This document shows, piece by piece, positions 1 through 8,753 of a stretch of DNA of 64,000 nucleotides; positions within the stretch are counted from its first letter, which is position 1, and the number at the start of each line of letters is the position of its first letter. Source of the stretch: Bog-756 sp963753905 (GTDB lineage Bacteria; Actinomycetota; Acidimicrobiia; Acidimicrobiales; RAAP-2); contig CAVWDZ010000001.1 in assembly GCA_963753905.1 (NCBI GenBank), forward strand, positions 248,001 through 312,000, in the 5' to 3' direction. The position numbers were made by a program, and so were the translations under genes. A model generated the notes under the pieces. The model was not told the origin of the DNA and ran no database searches. It saw nothing but the letters and a program-made list of their open reading frames with translations.

Positions 1-297
1 TACGTGACCTCGAAGGCCGGGCTCATCGGCTTCACCAAGGCCCTCGCGCTCGAGCTCGGGCCGCTCGGGATCACGGTCAACACGATTCCGCCCGGCTTCG
101 TGGACACGCCGATGCTGCGCAGTTCGGAGCAGCGGGGTCTCCTCGGTGGCACGGTGGACCAGACCGCAGAGCGGAGCCCGGTGCGGCGCGCCGGCACGCC
201 GGAGGACATCGCCCACGCGTGTTCCTTCCTCGTCTCCGACGGGGCGAGCTACGTGACCGGACAGGTGATCGGTGTCAACGGCGGGCTCAACACCTGA
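1..297 (+). CDS. SDR family oxidoreductase, C-terminal part (5' end outside window)
   Basis: This is the carboxy-terminal 98 residues of a classical short-chain dehydrogenase/reductase. The reading frame is open from base 1 and begins with YVTSK, the catalytic YxxxK motif. It continues through an LGPLGITVNTI strand and the PGFVDTPM loop, and ends with SYVTGQVIGVNGG, the standard cofactor-domain ending of the family. The Rossmann glycine motif and catalytic serine lie upstream of the window. The ending is almost the same as that of the SDR at 20425-21171 (SYITGQVIGVNGG), so the two are probably paralogues. The product is a cytosolic NAD(P)-dependent alcohol/ketone oxidoreductase; the substrate cannot be read from this fragment. 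It lies 82 bp upstream of an amidohydrolase on the same strand. Confidence 0.9.
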   Translation, partial: YVTSKAGLIGFTKALALELGPLGITVNTIPPGFVDTPMLRSSEQRGLLGGTVDQTAERSPVRRAGTPEDIAHACSFLVSDGASYVTGQVIGVNGGLNT

Positions 298-379
298 TCG
301 GGGGCGTGGGCGCTGAGGGCGCCGTCTGCTGCAGGTAGGTTCTACGTCAGAGATAATCCGATTCTCGGGAGGCCCGACC

Positions 380-1678
380 ATGGTCGACATCGACGACTTC
401 ATCCTCATCAGCGTGGACGACCACATCATCGAGCCACCCGACCTGTTCGTGCGGCATCTCGCCCCCCGCTACCTGGAGCGGGCGCCCAAACTCGTCCGGA
501 ACGCCGAAGGTTCCGACGTCTGGACGTTCGGGAAGGTGGTCATGGAGACGGCAGCCCTCAACGCGGTGGCCGGTCGTCCGAAGGAGGAGTACGGCCTCGA
601 GCCCCAGAGCCTCGACGAGGTGCGTCCCGGCTGCTACGAGGTCGACGAGCGGGTCAAGGACATGGACGCCGGGGGCGTCCTGGCCTCGATGAACTTCCCG
701 TCGTTCCCGACCTTTACCGCCCGCGTGTTCGCGTCGGAGGACCCCGAGCTCTCGCTGGCACTGGTGCGGGCCTACAACGACTGGCACATCGATGAGTGGT
801 GCGGCTCCCACCCCGGCCGGTTCATCCCGATGGCGGTGCCGGTCATCTGGGACGTTCAGCAGACCGCCGACGAGATCCGGCGCACGGCCGCCAAGGGCTG
901 TCACTCGCTGAGCTTCACCGAGAACCCTGCGGCGCTCGGGTACCCGAGCTTCCACGACGAGTACTGGGACCCGGTCTGGCGGGCGTGCTGCGACACCGGC
1001 ACGGTGCTCTCGATCCATCTGGGGTCCTCTGGCCGCCTCTCCATTCCGGCGGCCGACTCGCCTCCGGATGTCATGATCACGCTGCAGCCGATGAACATCC
1101 AGTCGGCGGCTGCGGACCTGCTGTGGTCCCGGGTGCTCAAGCAGTTCCCGGCCCTCCGGGTGGCCCTCTCCGAAGGGGGAACCGGGTGGATCCCCTACTT
1201 CCTCGAGCGGGTCGACCGGACGTACGAGATGCACAGCGCCTGGACGCTGCAGGACTTCGGGGGACGCCTGCCGTCGGAGGTCTTCCGGGAGCACTTCCTC
1301 ACCTGTTTCATCAGTGATCCGGTGGGCGTGCAACTGCGCGATCGGATCGGCATCGACAACATCGCCTGGGAAGCGGACTACCCGCACAGCGACTCGATGT
1401 GGCCGACGGCCCCCGAGGAGCTCGGAGGCGTCTTCACCGAGTACGCCGTCACCGATCCCGAGATCGCCAAGATGACCCACGAGAACGCGATGCGCTGGTA
1501 CTCCTTCGACCCCTTCGTGCACATCCCGAGGCACGAGGCGACGGTCGGCGCGTTGCGTCGCAGAGCCGAGGGCCACGACGTCTCGGTGATGTCCCGGAGC
1601 ACCCGCGTCCGTACGCCGGACGAGAAGCTCGAGGGGTTCCGCAGGCGGGCACGCCAAGCGGTGGCGGCGCAGCGCTGA
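380..1678 (+). CDS. Amidohydrolase family protein (TIM-barrel metal-dependent hydrolase)
   Basis: 432 residues, the usual size for the amidohydrolase-2 family (aminocarboxymuconate-semialdehyde decarboxylase-like). The N-terminus shows SVDDHIIEPPDLF, the degenerate HxH-type metal motif seen in this actinobacterial subgroup. Other landmarks are IHLGSSG near residue 215 and WEADYPHSDSMWP near residue 335, which contains the metal-binding Asp region. The ATG at 380 has a GGGAGG Shine-Dalgarno six bases upstream. Members hydrolyse or decarboxylate ring-cleavage and amide substrates, often using a divalent metal. A second member of the same subgroup sits at 28541-29785. Its position between an SDR and a monooxygenase/CoA-transferase set suggests a catabolic role. 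The substrate is unknown. A long ORF on the opposite strand here is a coding shadow. Confidence 0.9.
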   Translation: MVDIDDFILISVDDHIIEPPDLFVRHLAPRYLERAPKLVRNAEGSDVWTFGKVVMETAALNAVAGRPKEEYGLEPQSLDEVRPGCYEVDERVKDMDAGGVLASMNFPSFPTFTARVFASEDPELSLALVRAYNDWHIDEWCGSHPGRFIPMAVPVIWDVQQTADEIRRTAAKGCHSLSFTENPAALGYPSFHDEYWDPVWRACCDTGTVLSIHLGSSGRLSIPAADSPPDVMITLQPMNIQSAAADLLWSRVLKQFPALRVALSEGGTGWIPYFLERVDRTYEMHSAWTLQDFGGRLPSEVFREHFLTCFISDPVGVQLRDRIGIDNIAWEADYPHSDSMWPTAPEELGGVFTEYAVTDPEIAKMTHENAMRWYSFDPFVHIPRHEATVGALRRRAEGHDVSVMSRSTRVRTPDEKLEGFRRRARQAVAAQR

Positions 1679-1737
1679 CGGGGACCATGGTGGAGGGAGC
1701 CCCAGCGCCGCGGTCGGGCCGCAGTATCGCGCGGCCT

Positions 1738-2403
1738 CTAGCGTGCCGGCTCGGAAGCGACCAGGGCGGCGTTGGTGCGCAACCAGCTCCCCAACGCAGC
1801 GCCGGCGTCGAGGACGTGGGCCTCGGCGATGGTGCGGGCCGCGGCTGCGTCCCCCCGCCCGATGGCGTCGAGGAGCGCAGCATGCTCGGTATGGCTCCGA
1901 CGCTGCTGCTCGGGGAAGAGCTCGAAGAAGCTGCCCGGCACCACGCGCACCGCCTGTCGCAGGTAGGTCAGCAGGCGGGGAGAGCCCGAGGCCAGGTTGA
2001 CCGCACGGTGGAACTGCCGGTTGGCGGTCACGACGTCCGGTGCCTCCTCGACGGCCACCGCCAGCCGCTTCAGCTCGGCCAGTTGCGGCTGGGTGATCCG
2101 AAGGGTGGCCCACTCCGCGGCCTTGCCGGCGAGAGCTGCCAGGACGGCGAAGTTGTCGACCGCGTCATCGGGGGTGATCCCGACCACGGTGATCCCGCTC
2201 CGCGGGGTGACCGCCACCAGCCCCTCGTAGGAGAGCTCGAGCAGCGCCTCCCGGACCGGGGTCCGGCTGGTGCCGAACTCCCGGGTGATCTCATCCAGAT
2301 CGAGCCGGTCCCCGGGTCGCAGCCGCCCGGTCAGGATGCGGTCCCGCAGCTCGCGTGCCGCTCGTGAGCGGACCGTCCCTCCGATCGGTTTGAAATCTGA
2401 CAT
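1738..2403 (-). CDS. GntR family transcriptional regulator, FadR/FCD subgroup
   Basis: 221 residues. An N-terminal winged helix-turn-helix (about residues 10-75, with LRPGDRLDLDEITREFGTS and TPVREALLELSYEGLV) is followed by an all-helical FCD ligand domain with FHRAVNLASGSPRL near residue 130 and HAALLDAIGRGDAAAA near 172, typical of FCD metal/ligand pockets. FCD regulators usually repress neighbouring catabolic genes and release DNA on binding a small organic acid. The gene is divergent from the NtaA-type monooxygenase at 2465, with only about 60 bp between the starts. An inverted repeat in that gap and at its own start codon is listed separately. It is the likely regulator of the 2465-6999 cluster (inference). 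Confidence 0.92.
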   Translation of the reverse strand: MSDFKPIGGTVRSRAARELRDRILTGRLRPGDRLDLDEITREFGTSRTPVREALLELSYEGLVAVTPRSGITVVGITPDDAVDNFAVLAALAGKAAEWATLRITQPQLAELKRLAVAVEEAPDVVTANRQFHRAVNLASGSPRLLTYLRQAVRVVPGSFFELFPEQQRRSHTEHAALLDAIGRGDAAAARTIAEAHVLDAGAALGSWLRTNAALVASEPAR

Positions 2404-2422
2404 ATCACATTCTATATTTCAA
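2390..2422. promoter_or_regulatory. Candidate operator of the divergent GntR/monooxygenase pair
   Basis: TTGAAAT at 2390-2396 and its exact reverse complement ATTTCAA at 2416-2422 flank a shorter palindrome, TGACATATCACA (2398-2409, pattern TGnnATATnnCA). The element overlaps the ATG of the GntR gene (2401-2403) and lies just upstream of the monooxygenase start. This is where an autoregulating FCD-type GntR protein would bind. The segment is strikingly AT-rich for this genome. Confidence 0.5.
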
Positions 2423-2464
2423 TCCAAGGTGCAGTCAACGAGAGCCAGTCGAACGAGAGTCACG

Positions 2465-3817
2465 GTGAGCCCGGTGAAACAGATGGCATTGGTGGCGTTC
2501 ATGCAAGCCGGGAATGCGACCGTCTACGCCGGTTCGTGGCGCCATCCGGCCACCGAGCACGGATTCCTCACCGCGAGCTACTACGAGAAGCTCGGCCGCA
2601 CCCTCGAAGAGGGGTGCTTCGACATGATGTTCTTCGACGACCGTCTGGCGATGCCCGGGATCTACGGAGGCTCGGTCAGCGAGGCGGTCCGCCACGGTGC
2701 CCGGCCGGTGAAACTCGACCTGAGCATCGTGCTCGGCGTCCTGGCCGGGGCGACCCGTTCGATCGGCCTGGGCGCCACCTACTCGACCACCTATTACGCC
2801 CCGTTCCACGTGGCGCGCACCTTCGCGACCCTCGACCACCTCACCGGCGGCCGCGCGGCCTGGAACGTGGTCACCTCGGTCAACGACAGCGAGGCGCAGA
2901 ATTTCGGTGTCGACCAGGTCCTGGCCCACGATGCGCGCTACGACCGCGCGGACGAGTTCCTCGAGGCGACGACCGGACTCTGGGACACCTGGGAGGACGA
3001 TGCCCTGGTGCTCGACCGGGCGAGCGGCGTGTTCGCCGATCCCGACAGGGTCCACGAGCTCGGCTACGAGGGCGACTGGTTCACGGTACGGGGTCCGTTG
3101 ACGGTGCCGCGCTCACCCCAGGGCCGCCCGGTACTGCTCCAGGCCGGCTCGTCGGGGCGGGGACGGGACTTCGCGTCGCGGTGGGCCGAGGTCATCTTCA
3201 CCGGCGATCCCGATCTCGAGGTGGCCCGGTCCCACTACGCCGATCAGAAGGAGCGGATCGGACAGGCCGGACGTGATCCCGACTCGGTCAAGATGCTCCC
3301 GATGGTCTACACCGTGGTGGGGGAGTCGAAGGCCCACGCGCAGGAGCGTGAGCAGATGTTCCTCAACGACTTGGTCGACCCGATGGCCTCCCTCACCCTG
3401 CTGTCCGAGCTCATGAATTACGACTTCTCCGGCCTCGCCCTCGATGCGCCGATCACCGACGAGCTCATCGAGTCGGTCTCGGGCATCCGTGGACTGGTCC
3501 AGAACCTCCGGACCCACATCGGCGGAGCGACGGTCACCCTCGCGGACCTGGCCGGTCACCGGGCCACCCTGCTGCAGGGCCCGCGGTTCGTCGGCACCGG
3601 GACCGAAGTCGCCGACCAGATGGAGGAGTGGTTCCACGGCGACGCCTGCGACGGGTTCGTCATCGCCGCCACCCACACGCCCGGCGCCTACGAGGAGGTG
3701 GTCCGCCTGGTCGTTCCCGAGCTCCAGCGACGCGGGGTGTTCCGCGACCACTACACCGGCGCCACCCTCCGCGACAATCTCGGGCTGGTGAGGCCCGAGT
3801 GCTCGCCCCGTGCCTGA
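2465..3817 (+). CDS. FMN-dependent LLM-class monooxygenase, NtaA/SnaA/DszA family
   Basis: 450 residues from the GTG at 2465 (VSPVKQMALVAFMQAGN). The open frame extends further upstream but that part overlaps the GntR gene and looks non-coding. The start of the beta-barrel (MALVAFMQAGN), the EGCFDMMFFDD segment, ARTFATLDHLTGGRAAWNVVTS near residue 120, and RPVLLQAGSSGRGRDFA near 220 match the nitrilotriacetate / pristinamycin synthase A / dibenzothiophene-sulfone monooxygenase family. These enzymes use FMNH2 supplied by a separate flavin reductase and O2. No flavin reductase is encoded nearby. The gene overlaps the following CoA-transferase gene by 8 bp, which implies co-transcription. The ATG at 2483 is an alternative start. 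Confidence 0.93.
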   Translation: MSPVKQMALVAFMQAGNATVYAGSWRHPATEHGFLTASYYEKLGRTLEEGCFDMMFFDDRLAMPGIYGGSVSEAVRHGARPVKLDLSIVLGVLAGATRSIGLGATYSTTYYAPFHVARTFATLDHLTGGRAAWNVVTSVNDSEAQNFGVDQVLAHDARYDRADEFLEATTGLWDTWEDDALVLDRASGVFADPDRVHELGYEGDWFTVRGPLTVPRSPQGRPVLLQAGSSGRGRDFASRWAEVIFTGDPDLEVARSHYADQKERIGQAGRDPDSVKMLPMVYTVVGESKAHAQEREQMFLNDLVDPMASLTLLSELMNYDFSGLALDAPITDELIESVSGIRGLVQNLRTHIGGATVTLADLAGHRATLLQGPRFVGTGTEVADQMEEWFHGDACDGFVIAATHTPGAYEEVVRLVVPELQRRGVFRDHYTGATLRDNLGLVRPECSPRA

Positions 3818-5012
3818 GCCGGCGGGCCCCCTCCGGGGGCTCCGGGTCGTCGACGCGGCGACGCTCGTCGCGGGGCCGATGGTGGCCACGATGCTCGGGG
3901 AGTTCGGAGCCGAGGTCATCAAGGTCGAGCTGCCCGGCGCGGGCGATCCGTTGCGGACCTGGGGTGACCGGAAGGATGGCATCGGGCTCGTGTGGAAGAG
4001 CGTGAGCCGCAACAAGCGCTGCGTGACCCTCGATCTCCGCAAGCACGAAGGACAGGAGCTGTTCCACGAGCTGCTCGCGGTGAGCGACGTGCTCGTCGTC
4101 GGCAACCGGCCCAGTGCGCTGCTCCGGTGGGGTCTCGACTACGAGTCGGTCCACGAGCGCCACCCGCGCCTGGTGATGCTCCACGTGAGCGGCTACGGAC
4201 GGGGCGGTCCCTCGAGTGACCGACCGGGGTTCGGCACGCTGGCCGAAGCCATGAGCGGGTTCGCACAGGTGACCGGGCAGCCCGACGGGCCTCCCACCCT
4301 TCCCCCGTTCATGCTGGCCGATGGGGTCGCCGCCCAGGCGGCGACCTGGGCGGTGATGATGGCCCTCTACCACCGGGACGTGCGCGGTGGTGGGGGTCAA
4401 CTGGTCGATGTCAACCTCGTGGAGCCCCTGGCACGTCTCGTCGAGTCGTCGACGCTGGCCTTCGACCAGCTCGGGATCGTGCCCACCCGGGTGGGCAACC
4501 ACCTCCCGGCGAGTGCTCCGCGCAACGCCTACCGGACCGCCGACGGCAGGTGGCTCGCCATCTCGAGCGCCTCGTCGAACATCGTCGTGCGGGTCTTCCG
4601 GTCCATCGGCAGACCCGACCTGGCGGAGGATCCCGACTACGTGGACCCCGTCCGACGCCAGGACCGGGGGATCGAGATCGATGCGATGGTCGCCGAGTGG
4701 GTCGCCGATCGGACGCTGGAAGAGGCCATGGGGGTCTTCCTCGACGCGGAGGTTGCGGCCGCCCCGGTCTACGACGCGCAGCAGCTGCTCGCCGACGAAC
4801 ATCTGCAGTCCCGGGGGACCTTCCCCCGGATCACCGACCCCGACCTCGGCTCGGTCTCGGTGCAGGCTCCGATCGCGCAGCTCTCGGAGACCCCGGGGCG
4901 GATCGACCACCTCGGTCAGGCGCTGGGCGCGGAGAACGATGCCGTCTACGGTGGGCTGCTCGGCATCGAGCCCGCCCGTATCGTCGCCCTGCGGGCGGCC
5001 GGCGTCATCTGA
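3810..5012 (+). CDS. CaiB/BaiF (class III) CoA-transferase family protein
   Basis: 400 residues, the standard length for class III CoA-transferases. N-terminal LRVVDAATLVAGPMVATMLGEFGAEVIKVE matches the first Rossmann-like lobe of the family in overall pattern, followed by SVSRNKRCVTLDL and RHPRLVMLHVSGYGRGGP. Members move CoA between acyl-CoA and a free carboxylate and often activate or recycle unusual carboxylic acids. The GTG start lies inside the last codons of the monooxygenase (8-bp overlap). The stop is 23 bp before the CitE-like gene, so the three genes appear to form one operon. The specific acid is unknown. Confidence 0.93.
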   Translation: MPEPAGPLRGLRVVDAATLVAGPMVATMLGEFGAEVIKVELPGAGDPLRTWGDRKDGIGLVWKSVSRNKRCVTLDLRKHEGQELFHELLAVSDVLVVGNRPSALLRWGLDYESVHERHPRLVMLHVSGYGRGGPSSDRPGFGTLAEAMSGFAQVTGQPDGPPTLPPFMLADGVAAQAATWAVMMALYHRDVRGGGGQLVDVNLVEPLARLVESSTLAFDQLGIVPTRVGNHLPASAPRNAYRTADGRWLAISSASSNIVVRVFRSIGRPDLAEDPDYVDPVRRQDRGIEIDAMVAEWVADRTLEEAMGVFLDAEVAAAPVYDAQQLLADEHLQSRGTFPRITDPDLGSVSVQAPIAQLSETPGRIDHLGQALGAENDAVYGGLLGIEPARIVALRAAGVI

Positions 5013-5035
5013 CCTGATCCTGGACGGAGGCAATC

Positions 5036-5959
5036 GTGTACGAACCGCGGGCCCGACGATCGGAGCTGGCCACCCCCGCCAGCAGCGAGCGCATGTGCGA
5101 GAAGGCGCCGGGCTCGGGAGCCGATCTCGTGTTCTTGGACCTCGAAGATGCCTGCGCGCCGGTCATGAAGGAGCCGGCGCGGGCGATCGCGGTGAACGCG
5201 CTGGTCAACCAGGACTGGGGCAGGGTCGTGCGGGCGGTCCGGGTCAACGGCCTCGAAACCCAGTGGTGCTACGGCGACGTGGTCGAGGTCGTCACGGGGG
5301 CCCGCGACGCGCTGGATGTGATCATCGTGCCCAAGGCGCGCTCGGCCCGTGACGTGTGGTGGTTCGACGTCCTGCTCACCCAGCTCGAGACCAAGCTGGG
5401 CCTGCGCAAGCGCATCGCCCTCGAGGTCCTCATCGAAGAGGCCGAGGGACTGGCCAACGCCGCGGAGATCGCCCGGTCGAGTGACCGGTTGGAGGCCATC
5501 ATCTTCGGCGCGGGGGACCTCTCCGCATCGTTGCGGGCCAGGGTGGACGGCAACTTCGACCCGGTCGGTGCGTATCCGGGGGACTTTTGGCACTTCGCCC
5601 GGGTCCAGATCCTTAGCGCCGCACGCGCCGCGGGCATCGACGCCATCGACGCCCCGTATCCCGCGTTCCAGGACCCGGAGGGCTACCGCCGGTCCGCTGA
5701 ACACGCCAGCCTCCTCGGGTACGACGGGAAGTGGGCCATCCATCCCGGCCAGGTCCCCATCGCCAACGCCGTCTTCGCTCCCACCGAGGCGGAGGTCCAT
5801 GAGGCCGAGGAGTCGATCGCGACCTACCGTGCCGCGGAGGCCGAGGGTGTGGGCGCGATCGGACGGGACGGCAGGCTCGTGGACGCCGCGCACATGCGGT
5901 TGGCTGCCAACGTGCTCCACAAGGCGGCGCTCGTCGCATCGGAGCAGTCGGGGCAGTGA
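5036..5959 (+). CDS. HpcH/HpaI aldolase / CitE-like CoA-ester lyase
   Basis: 307 residues. The sequence carries DLVFLDLEDACAPVMK near residue 30, where the Asp/Glu pair is typical of CitE-like enzymes, LEVLIEEAEGLANAAEIA near 140 (metal-binding Glu), FGAGDLSAS (metal Asp) and KWAIHPGQV near 235, the CoA-binding loop of malyl-CoA and citramalyl-CoA lyases. The GTG start has a GGAGG ribosome-binding site. The family cleaves or hydrolyses beta-hydroxyacyl-CoA thioesters such as L-malyl-CoA using Mg2+. Directly behind a CoA-transferase, it plausibly cleaves the CoA ester formed there (inference). It overlaps the next gene by 4 bp (GTGA). Confidence 0.9.
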   Translation: MYEPRARRSELATPASSERMCEKAPGSGADLVFLDLEDACAPVMKEPARAIAVNALVNQDWGRVVRAVRVNGLETQWCYGDVVEVVTGARDALDVIIVPKARSARDVWWFDVLLTQLETKLGLRKRIALEVLIEEAEGLANAAEIARSSDRLEAIIFGAGDLSASLRARVDGNFDPVGAYPGDFWHFARVQILSAARAAGIDAIDAPYPAFQDPEGYRRSAEHASLLGYDGKWAIHPGQVPIANAVFAPTEAEVHEAEESIATYRAAEAEGVGAIGRDGRLVDAAHMRLAANVLHKAALVASEQSGQ

Positions 5960-6999
5960 GCCCGTACCGGGTCGTCCAATGGGCGACGGGCAACATCGGG
6001 ACCCGCTCCCTCCGGGCGGTCATCGAGCATCCCGAGCTGATCCTGGTGGGCCTCCACGTGCACGACCCGGACAAGGAGGGGCGCGACGCCGGGGAGCTGT
6101 GCGGGCTCGGGCCGACCGGCGTGCTGGCCACCCGGGACACCCGTGCGGTCCTCGCCCTGCGGCCCGACTGCGTCCTCTACATGCAGCAGGGGTACGACGT
6201 CGACGTGCTCTGCTCGCTCCTCGAGTCGGGGGTCAATGTCGTGGCGACCTGCGGCGGATTCCACCATCCCGGGAGCATGGACCCGGCCGAGCGGCAGCGG
6301 ATCGAAGCCGCGTGCGATCGCGGCGGCGCGTCGATCTACAGCACCGGGATCAGTCCGGGGTTCATCTCCGAAGCGCTGCCGATCGTCCTGACCTCGATCC
6401 AGCGCCGGCTGAACCGGTTGCGGATCGACGAATTCGCCGATCTCTCGAGCCGCGATTCGCCGGCCCTGCTCTTCGAGATCATGGGCTTCGGCCGGGACCC
6501 GTCAGCCTTCGACCCGATGCGCTGGGCACACGGCGCCGTCGCCTTCGGGCCGTCGCTGCGCCAGGTCGCCGATGCGCTCGGGCTGCCCCTGGACTCGGTC
6601 GACTCCAGCGGTGAGGTGGCCTGCGCCGTCCGGGACACCGTGATCGCCGCCGGGACCGTCCCCGCCGGATCGGTGGCAGGCCAGCGGATGACCGTGGTGG
6701 GCCGCCGCGACGGAGCCGAACTGCTGACCTTCAGCGCCACCTGGTACTGCTCGACCGAGCTCGATGCTGCGTGGGACCTGCGGCAGGGAGGGTGGCGGGT
6801 GACGGTCGAGGGCGACTGCCCGCTGGAGCTGGACATCCGGCTGGCGGTCCCGCCCGAGCGGATGGCGGAGGCCACCCCCGGCTACACGGCAAACCGGGCG
6901 GTCAATGCGGTGCCCGTCGTCTGCGGGGCGGCGCCGGGCATCAGGACCACGGTCGATCTTCCCCAGGTCGTGGCCAGTCTCGGCCCGGGGGAGCCGTGA
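5956..6999 (+). CDS. DapB-like NAD(P)-dependent dehydrogenase (2,4-diaminopentanoate dehydrogenase-like)
   Basis: 347 residues starting at a GTG that overlaps the previous stop. The N-terminus YRVVQWATGNIGTRSLRAVIEHP is a DapB-type Rossmann fold with the GxxG pattern shifted as in diaminopentanoate dehydrogenase-like proteins. VVATCGGFHHPGSMD near residue 95 and STGISPGFISEALPIVL near 130 are further family landmarks. Actinobacteria carry many of these proteins, most of unknown substrate; the characterised relative deaminates 2,4-diaminopentanoate. A paralogue lies at 47298-48413. It is the last gene of the 2465-6999 operon. Confidence 0.85.
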   Translation: MSPYRVVQWATGNIGTRSLRAVIEHPELILVGLHVHDPDKEGRDAGELCGLGPTGVLATRDTRAVLALRPDCVLYMQQGYDVDVLCSLLESGVNVVATCGGFHHPGSMDPAERQRIEAACDRGGASIYSTGISPGFISEALPIVLTSIQRRLNRLRIDEFADLSSRDSPALLFEIMGFGRDPSAFDPMRWAHGAVAFGPSLRQVADALGLPLDSVDSSGEVACAVRDTVIAAGTVPAGSVAGQRMTVVGRRDGAELLTFSATWYCSTELDAAWDLRQGGWRVTVEGDCPLELDIRLAVPPERMAEATPGYTANRAVNAVPVVCGAAPGIRTTVDLPQVVASLGPGEP

Positions 7000-7083
7000 A
7001 GCGGGGCGGCGGTGCCGACCGGGGCCGTCACGCGGTGACCGAGGGCTGCTGAAAGACTGGTCTCGTGGACCGGGGAAGCAGGT

Positions 7084-8007
7084 ATGAGTAGCGACGAAGG
7101 CGTTCTCGACCCGTGGGTCGCCGCATGGATGGCCGACAATCCGGAACGGGCCACGCCGCTGGAGGATCTGTCGCCGCGGATCCTCGAGCTGGCACGCGGA
7201 CCATGGGGAGCGCCGCCGACGCGGGAGCTGCCCGAGGTCCGTGACGATACGGTCGGTGACCTCCCGATCCGCATCTACCGCGGCGGCGGTGAGCCGACCG
7301 GCATCGTGGTGTACTTCCACGGTGGCGGGTTCGTCCTCGGTGGCATCGACATCATGGACGGCGTCGCCCGCGAGCTCGCACACGCCGCCGGCGCGGTCGT
7401 GGTCTCGGTCGGTTACCGGCTGGCACCGGAGCATCCCTACCCGGACGGGTTGGACGACTGCGAAGCGGTGACCCGGTGGGCGATGGCCACGAGCGCGACC
7501 TGGGGACTGCCGGCCGCAGCGGTTGCCGTCGCAGGGGAGAGCGCGGGCGGGAACCTCGCAACCGCGGTGTGCCTCCGGCTGCGGGATGCAGGGGGTCCGC
7601 TGCCTGCCGGGCAGGTGCTCATCTACCCGGCGGTGTCAGGGTCGCAGGAGCACCCGTCCTCGGTCGAGTTCGACGGGCTGGTCATCAGCCGCACCGCCGG
7701 CAAGGCCTACTGGGCTGCCTACACCGCCGGCCGGGACCTGGACCAGGACCCGTATGCCGCCCCGTTGCAGGCTGCGTCGCTGCGGGGACTGCCTCCTGCG
7801 CTGGTCGTGCTCGGCGGCTGCGACATGCTGCGGGACGAGGGCCGCGCCTACGCGGGCCGGCTCCGGGAGCACGGCGTCGCGGTCGACGAGGTCTGCTACG
7901 CAGGCCAGCCGCACGGCTTCGTGAACTTCGGGTTTCCGGCCGCCGACCTCGCCTTCGAGCGCATCGGCACCTGGCTCCGGAGGGTCCTCGCTGTCGCCAG
8001 AGCATAG
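7084..8007 (+). CDS. Alpha/beta hydrolase, hormone-sensitive-lipase family
   Basis: 307 residues. The oxyanion-hole motif HGGGF follows VVYFHG near residue 75; the nucleophile elbow is GESAGG near 150; the acid residue lies in GGCDMLRDEG near 250 and the catalytic His in QPHGFVNF near 280. This is the complete Ser-Asp-His set of HSL-type (family IV) carboxylesterases, acting on short or medium acyl esters in the cytosol. It follows the DapB-like gene by 84 bp on the same strand. The same pairing of a DapB-like gene with an HSL esterase recurs at 47.3-49.8 kb. Confidence 0.93.
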   Translation: MSSDEGVLDPWVAAWMADNPERATPLEDLSPRILELARGPWGAPPTRELPEVRDDTVGDLPIRIYRGGGEPTGIVVYFHGGGFVLGGIDIMDGVARELAHAAGAVVVSVGYRLAPEHPYPDGLDDCEAVTRWAMATSATWGLPAAAVAVAGESAGGNLATAVCLRLRDAGGPLPAGQVLIYPAVSGSQEHPSSVEFDGLVISRTAGKAYWAAYTAGRDLDQDPYAAPLQAASLRGLPPALVVLGGCDMLRDEGRAYAGRLREHGVAVDEVCYAGQPHGFVNFGFPAADLAFERIGTWLRRVLAVARA

Positions 8008-8117
8008 GGAAGACCCTGTGCCCAGATCTTCGCGGAGGCGATGCGGACGAGTAGTTCGGCTCCGACCGGCGGCCGATCGGCCGTCCGACTCCACACGTGT
8101 CCGAAGGGCAGCGGTCT

Positions 8118-8606
8118 TCAGCCGGCGCCCGGACCCCGGCCGCGCTCACCGGCTTCGAGGAGCCGCCCGATTTCCGCCACCTCCGTGTCCACCGAGCGGG
8201 CGAACCACTGGCCAGCCACCAGATCGTGCAGCCAGCCGAGTGGGCCGTGCCCGAGATCGAGCTCCTCGACATGACGGATCCTGGTCCCGCCGTCCACGGC
8301 GTCGATTTCGAACCAGGCGTGGAGGCTCCGGGGGACTCCGTGTTCAAGCGTGACGTCGATCATTCGGGGTCGCTCCCACCGGTACCGCGTGACCACCGAC
8401 CCGGGGAGTCGACCGAGGAACTTGCCGTCCTCACGAGCCAGCATGCCGTCGGGAGTGTCCGCCAGTTTGGTCACCCAGACCATTTTCGTATCAGCCTTGG
8501 TGTACTGGGCCGGATCGAGTACGAAGTCGAACGCCTCCTCGGGAGTCACACCCTTGGCCACCGTTGTGCCTTCGCCTCTGACCATGCCCTGGTCCTTCGT
8601 TCCCAA
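8118..8606 (-). CDS. SRPBCC (START-like) family protein
   Basis: 162 residues with the helix-grip pattern of the SRPBCC fold: an initial strand ending in GTTVAKGVTPEEAFDFVLD, a central GSVVTRYRWERPRMIDVTLEHG, and WFEIDAVDGGTRIRHVEELD before a long C-terminal helix. Such proteins bind hydrophobic ligands or act as polyketide cyclases and lipid-transfer modules. No catalytic residue can be assigned. It is convergent with the upstream esterase gene. The family call is fair; the function is open. Confidence 0.75.
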   Translation of the reverse strand: MGTKDQGMVRGEGTTVAKGVTPEEAFDFVLDPAQYTKADTKMVWVTKLADTPDGMLAREDGKFLGRLPGSVVTRYRWERPRMIDVTLEHGVPRSLHAWFEIDAVDGGTRIRHVEELDLGHGPLGWLHDLVAGQWFARSVDTEVAEIGRLLEAGERGRGPGAG

Positions 8607-8753
8607 CGCCGCATCGTACGGGGGTGCCGACAGGCCGACGTCGACGAACTCTGTCGGACCGCAGGCTATCTCGACGGTGGCCCGCAGACCACCGGAGGGC
8701 GTGGCGCCACCCGGGACCGGGGGAGCACCGACGGGCAGCCGGCCGGGGCCGGG

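Noticed and set aside
347..2113. 588-residue minus-strand open frame
   Set aside because: It lies antisense to the amidohydrolase and GntR genes and has Arg/His/Pro-rich shadow composition with no family motif. Long antisense frames like this are common in high-GC DNA.
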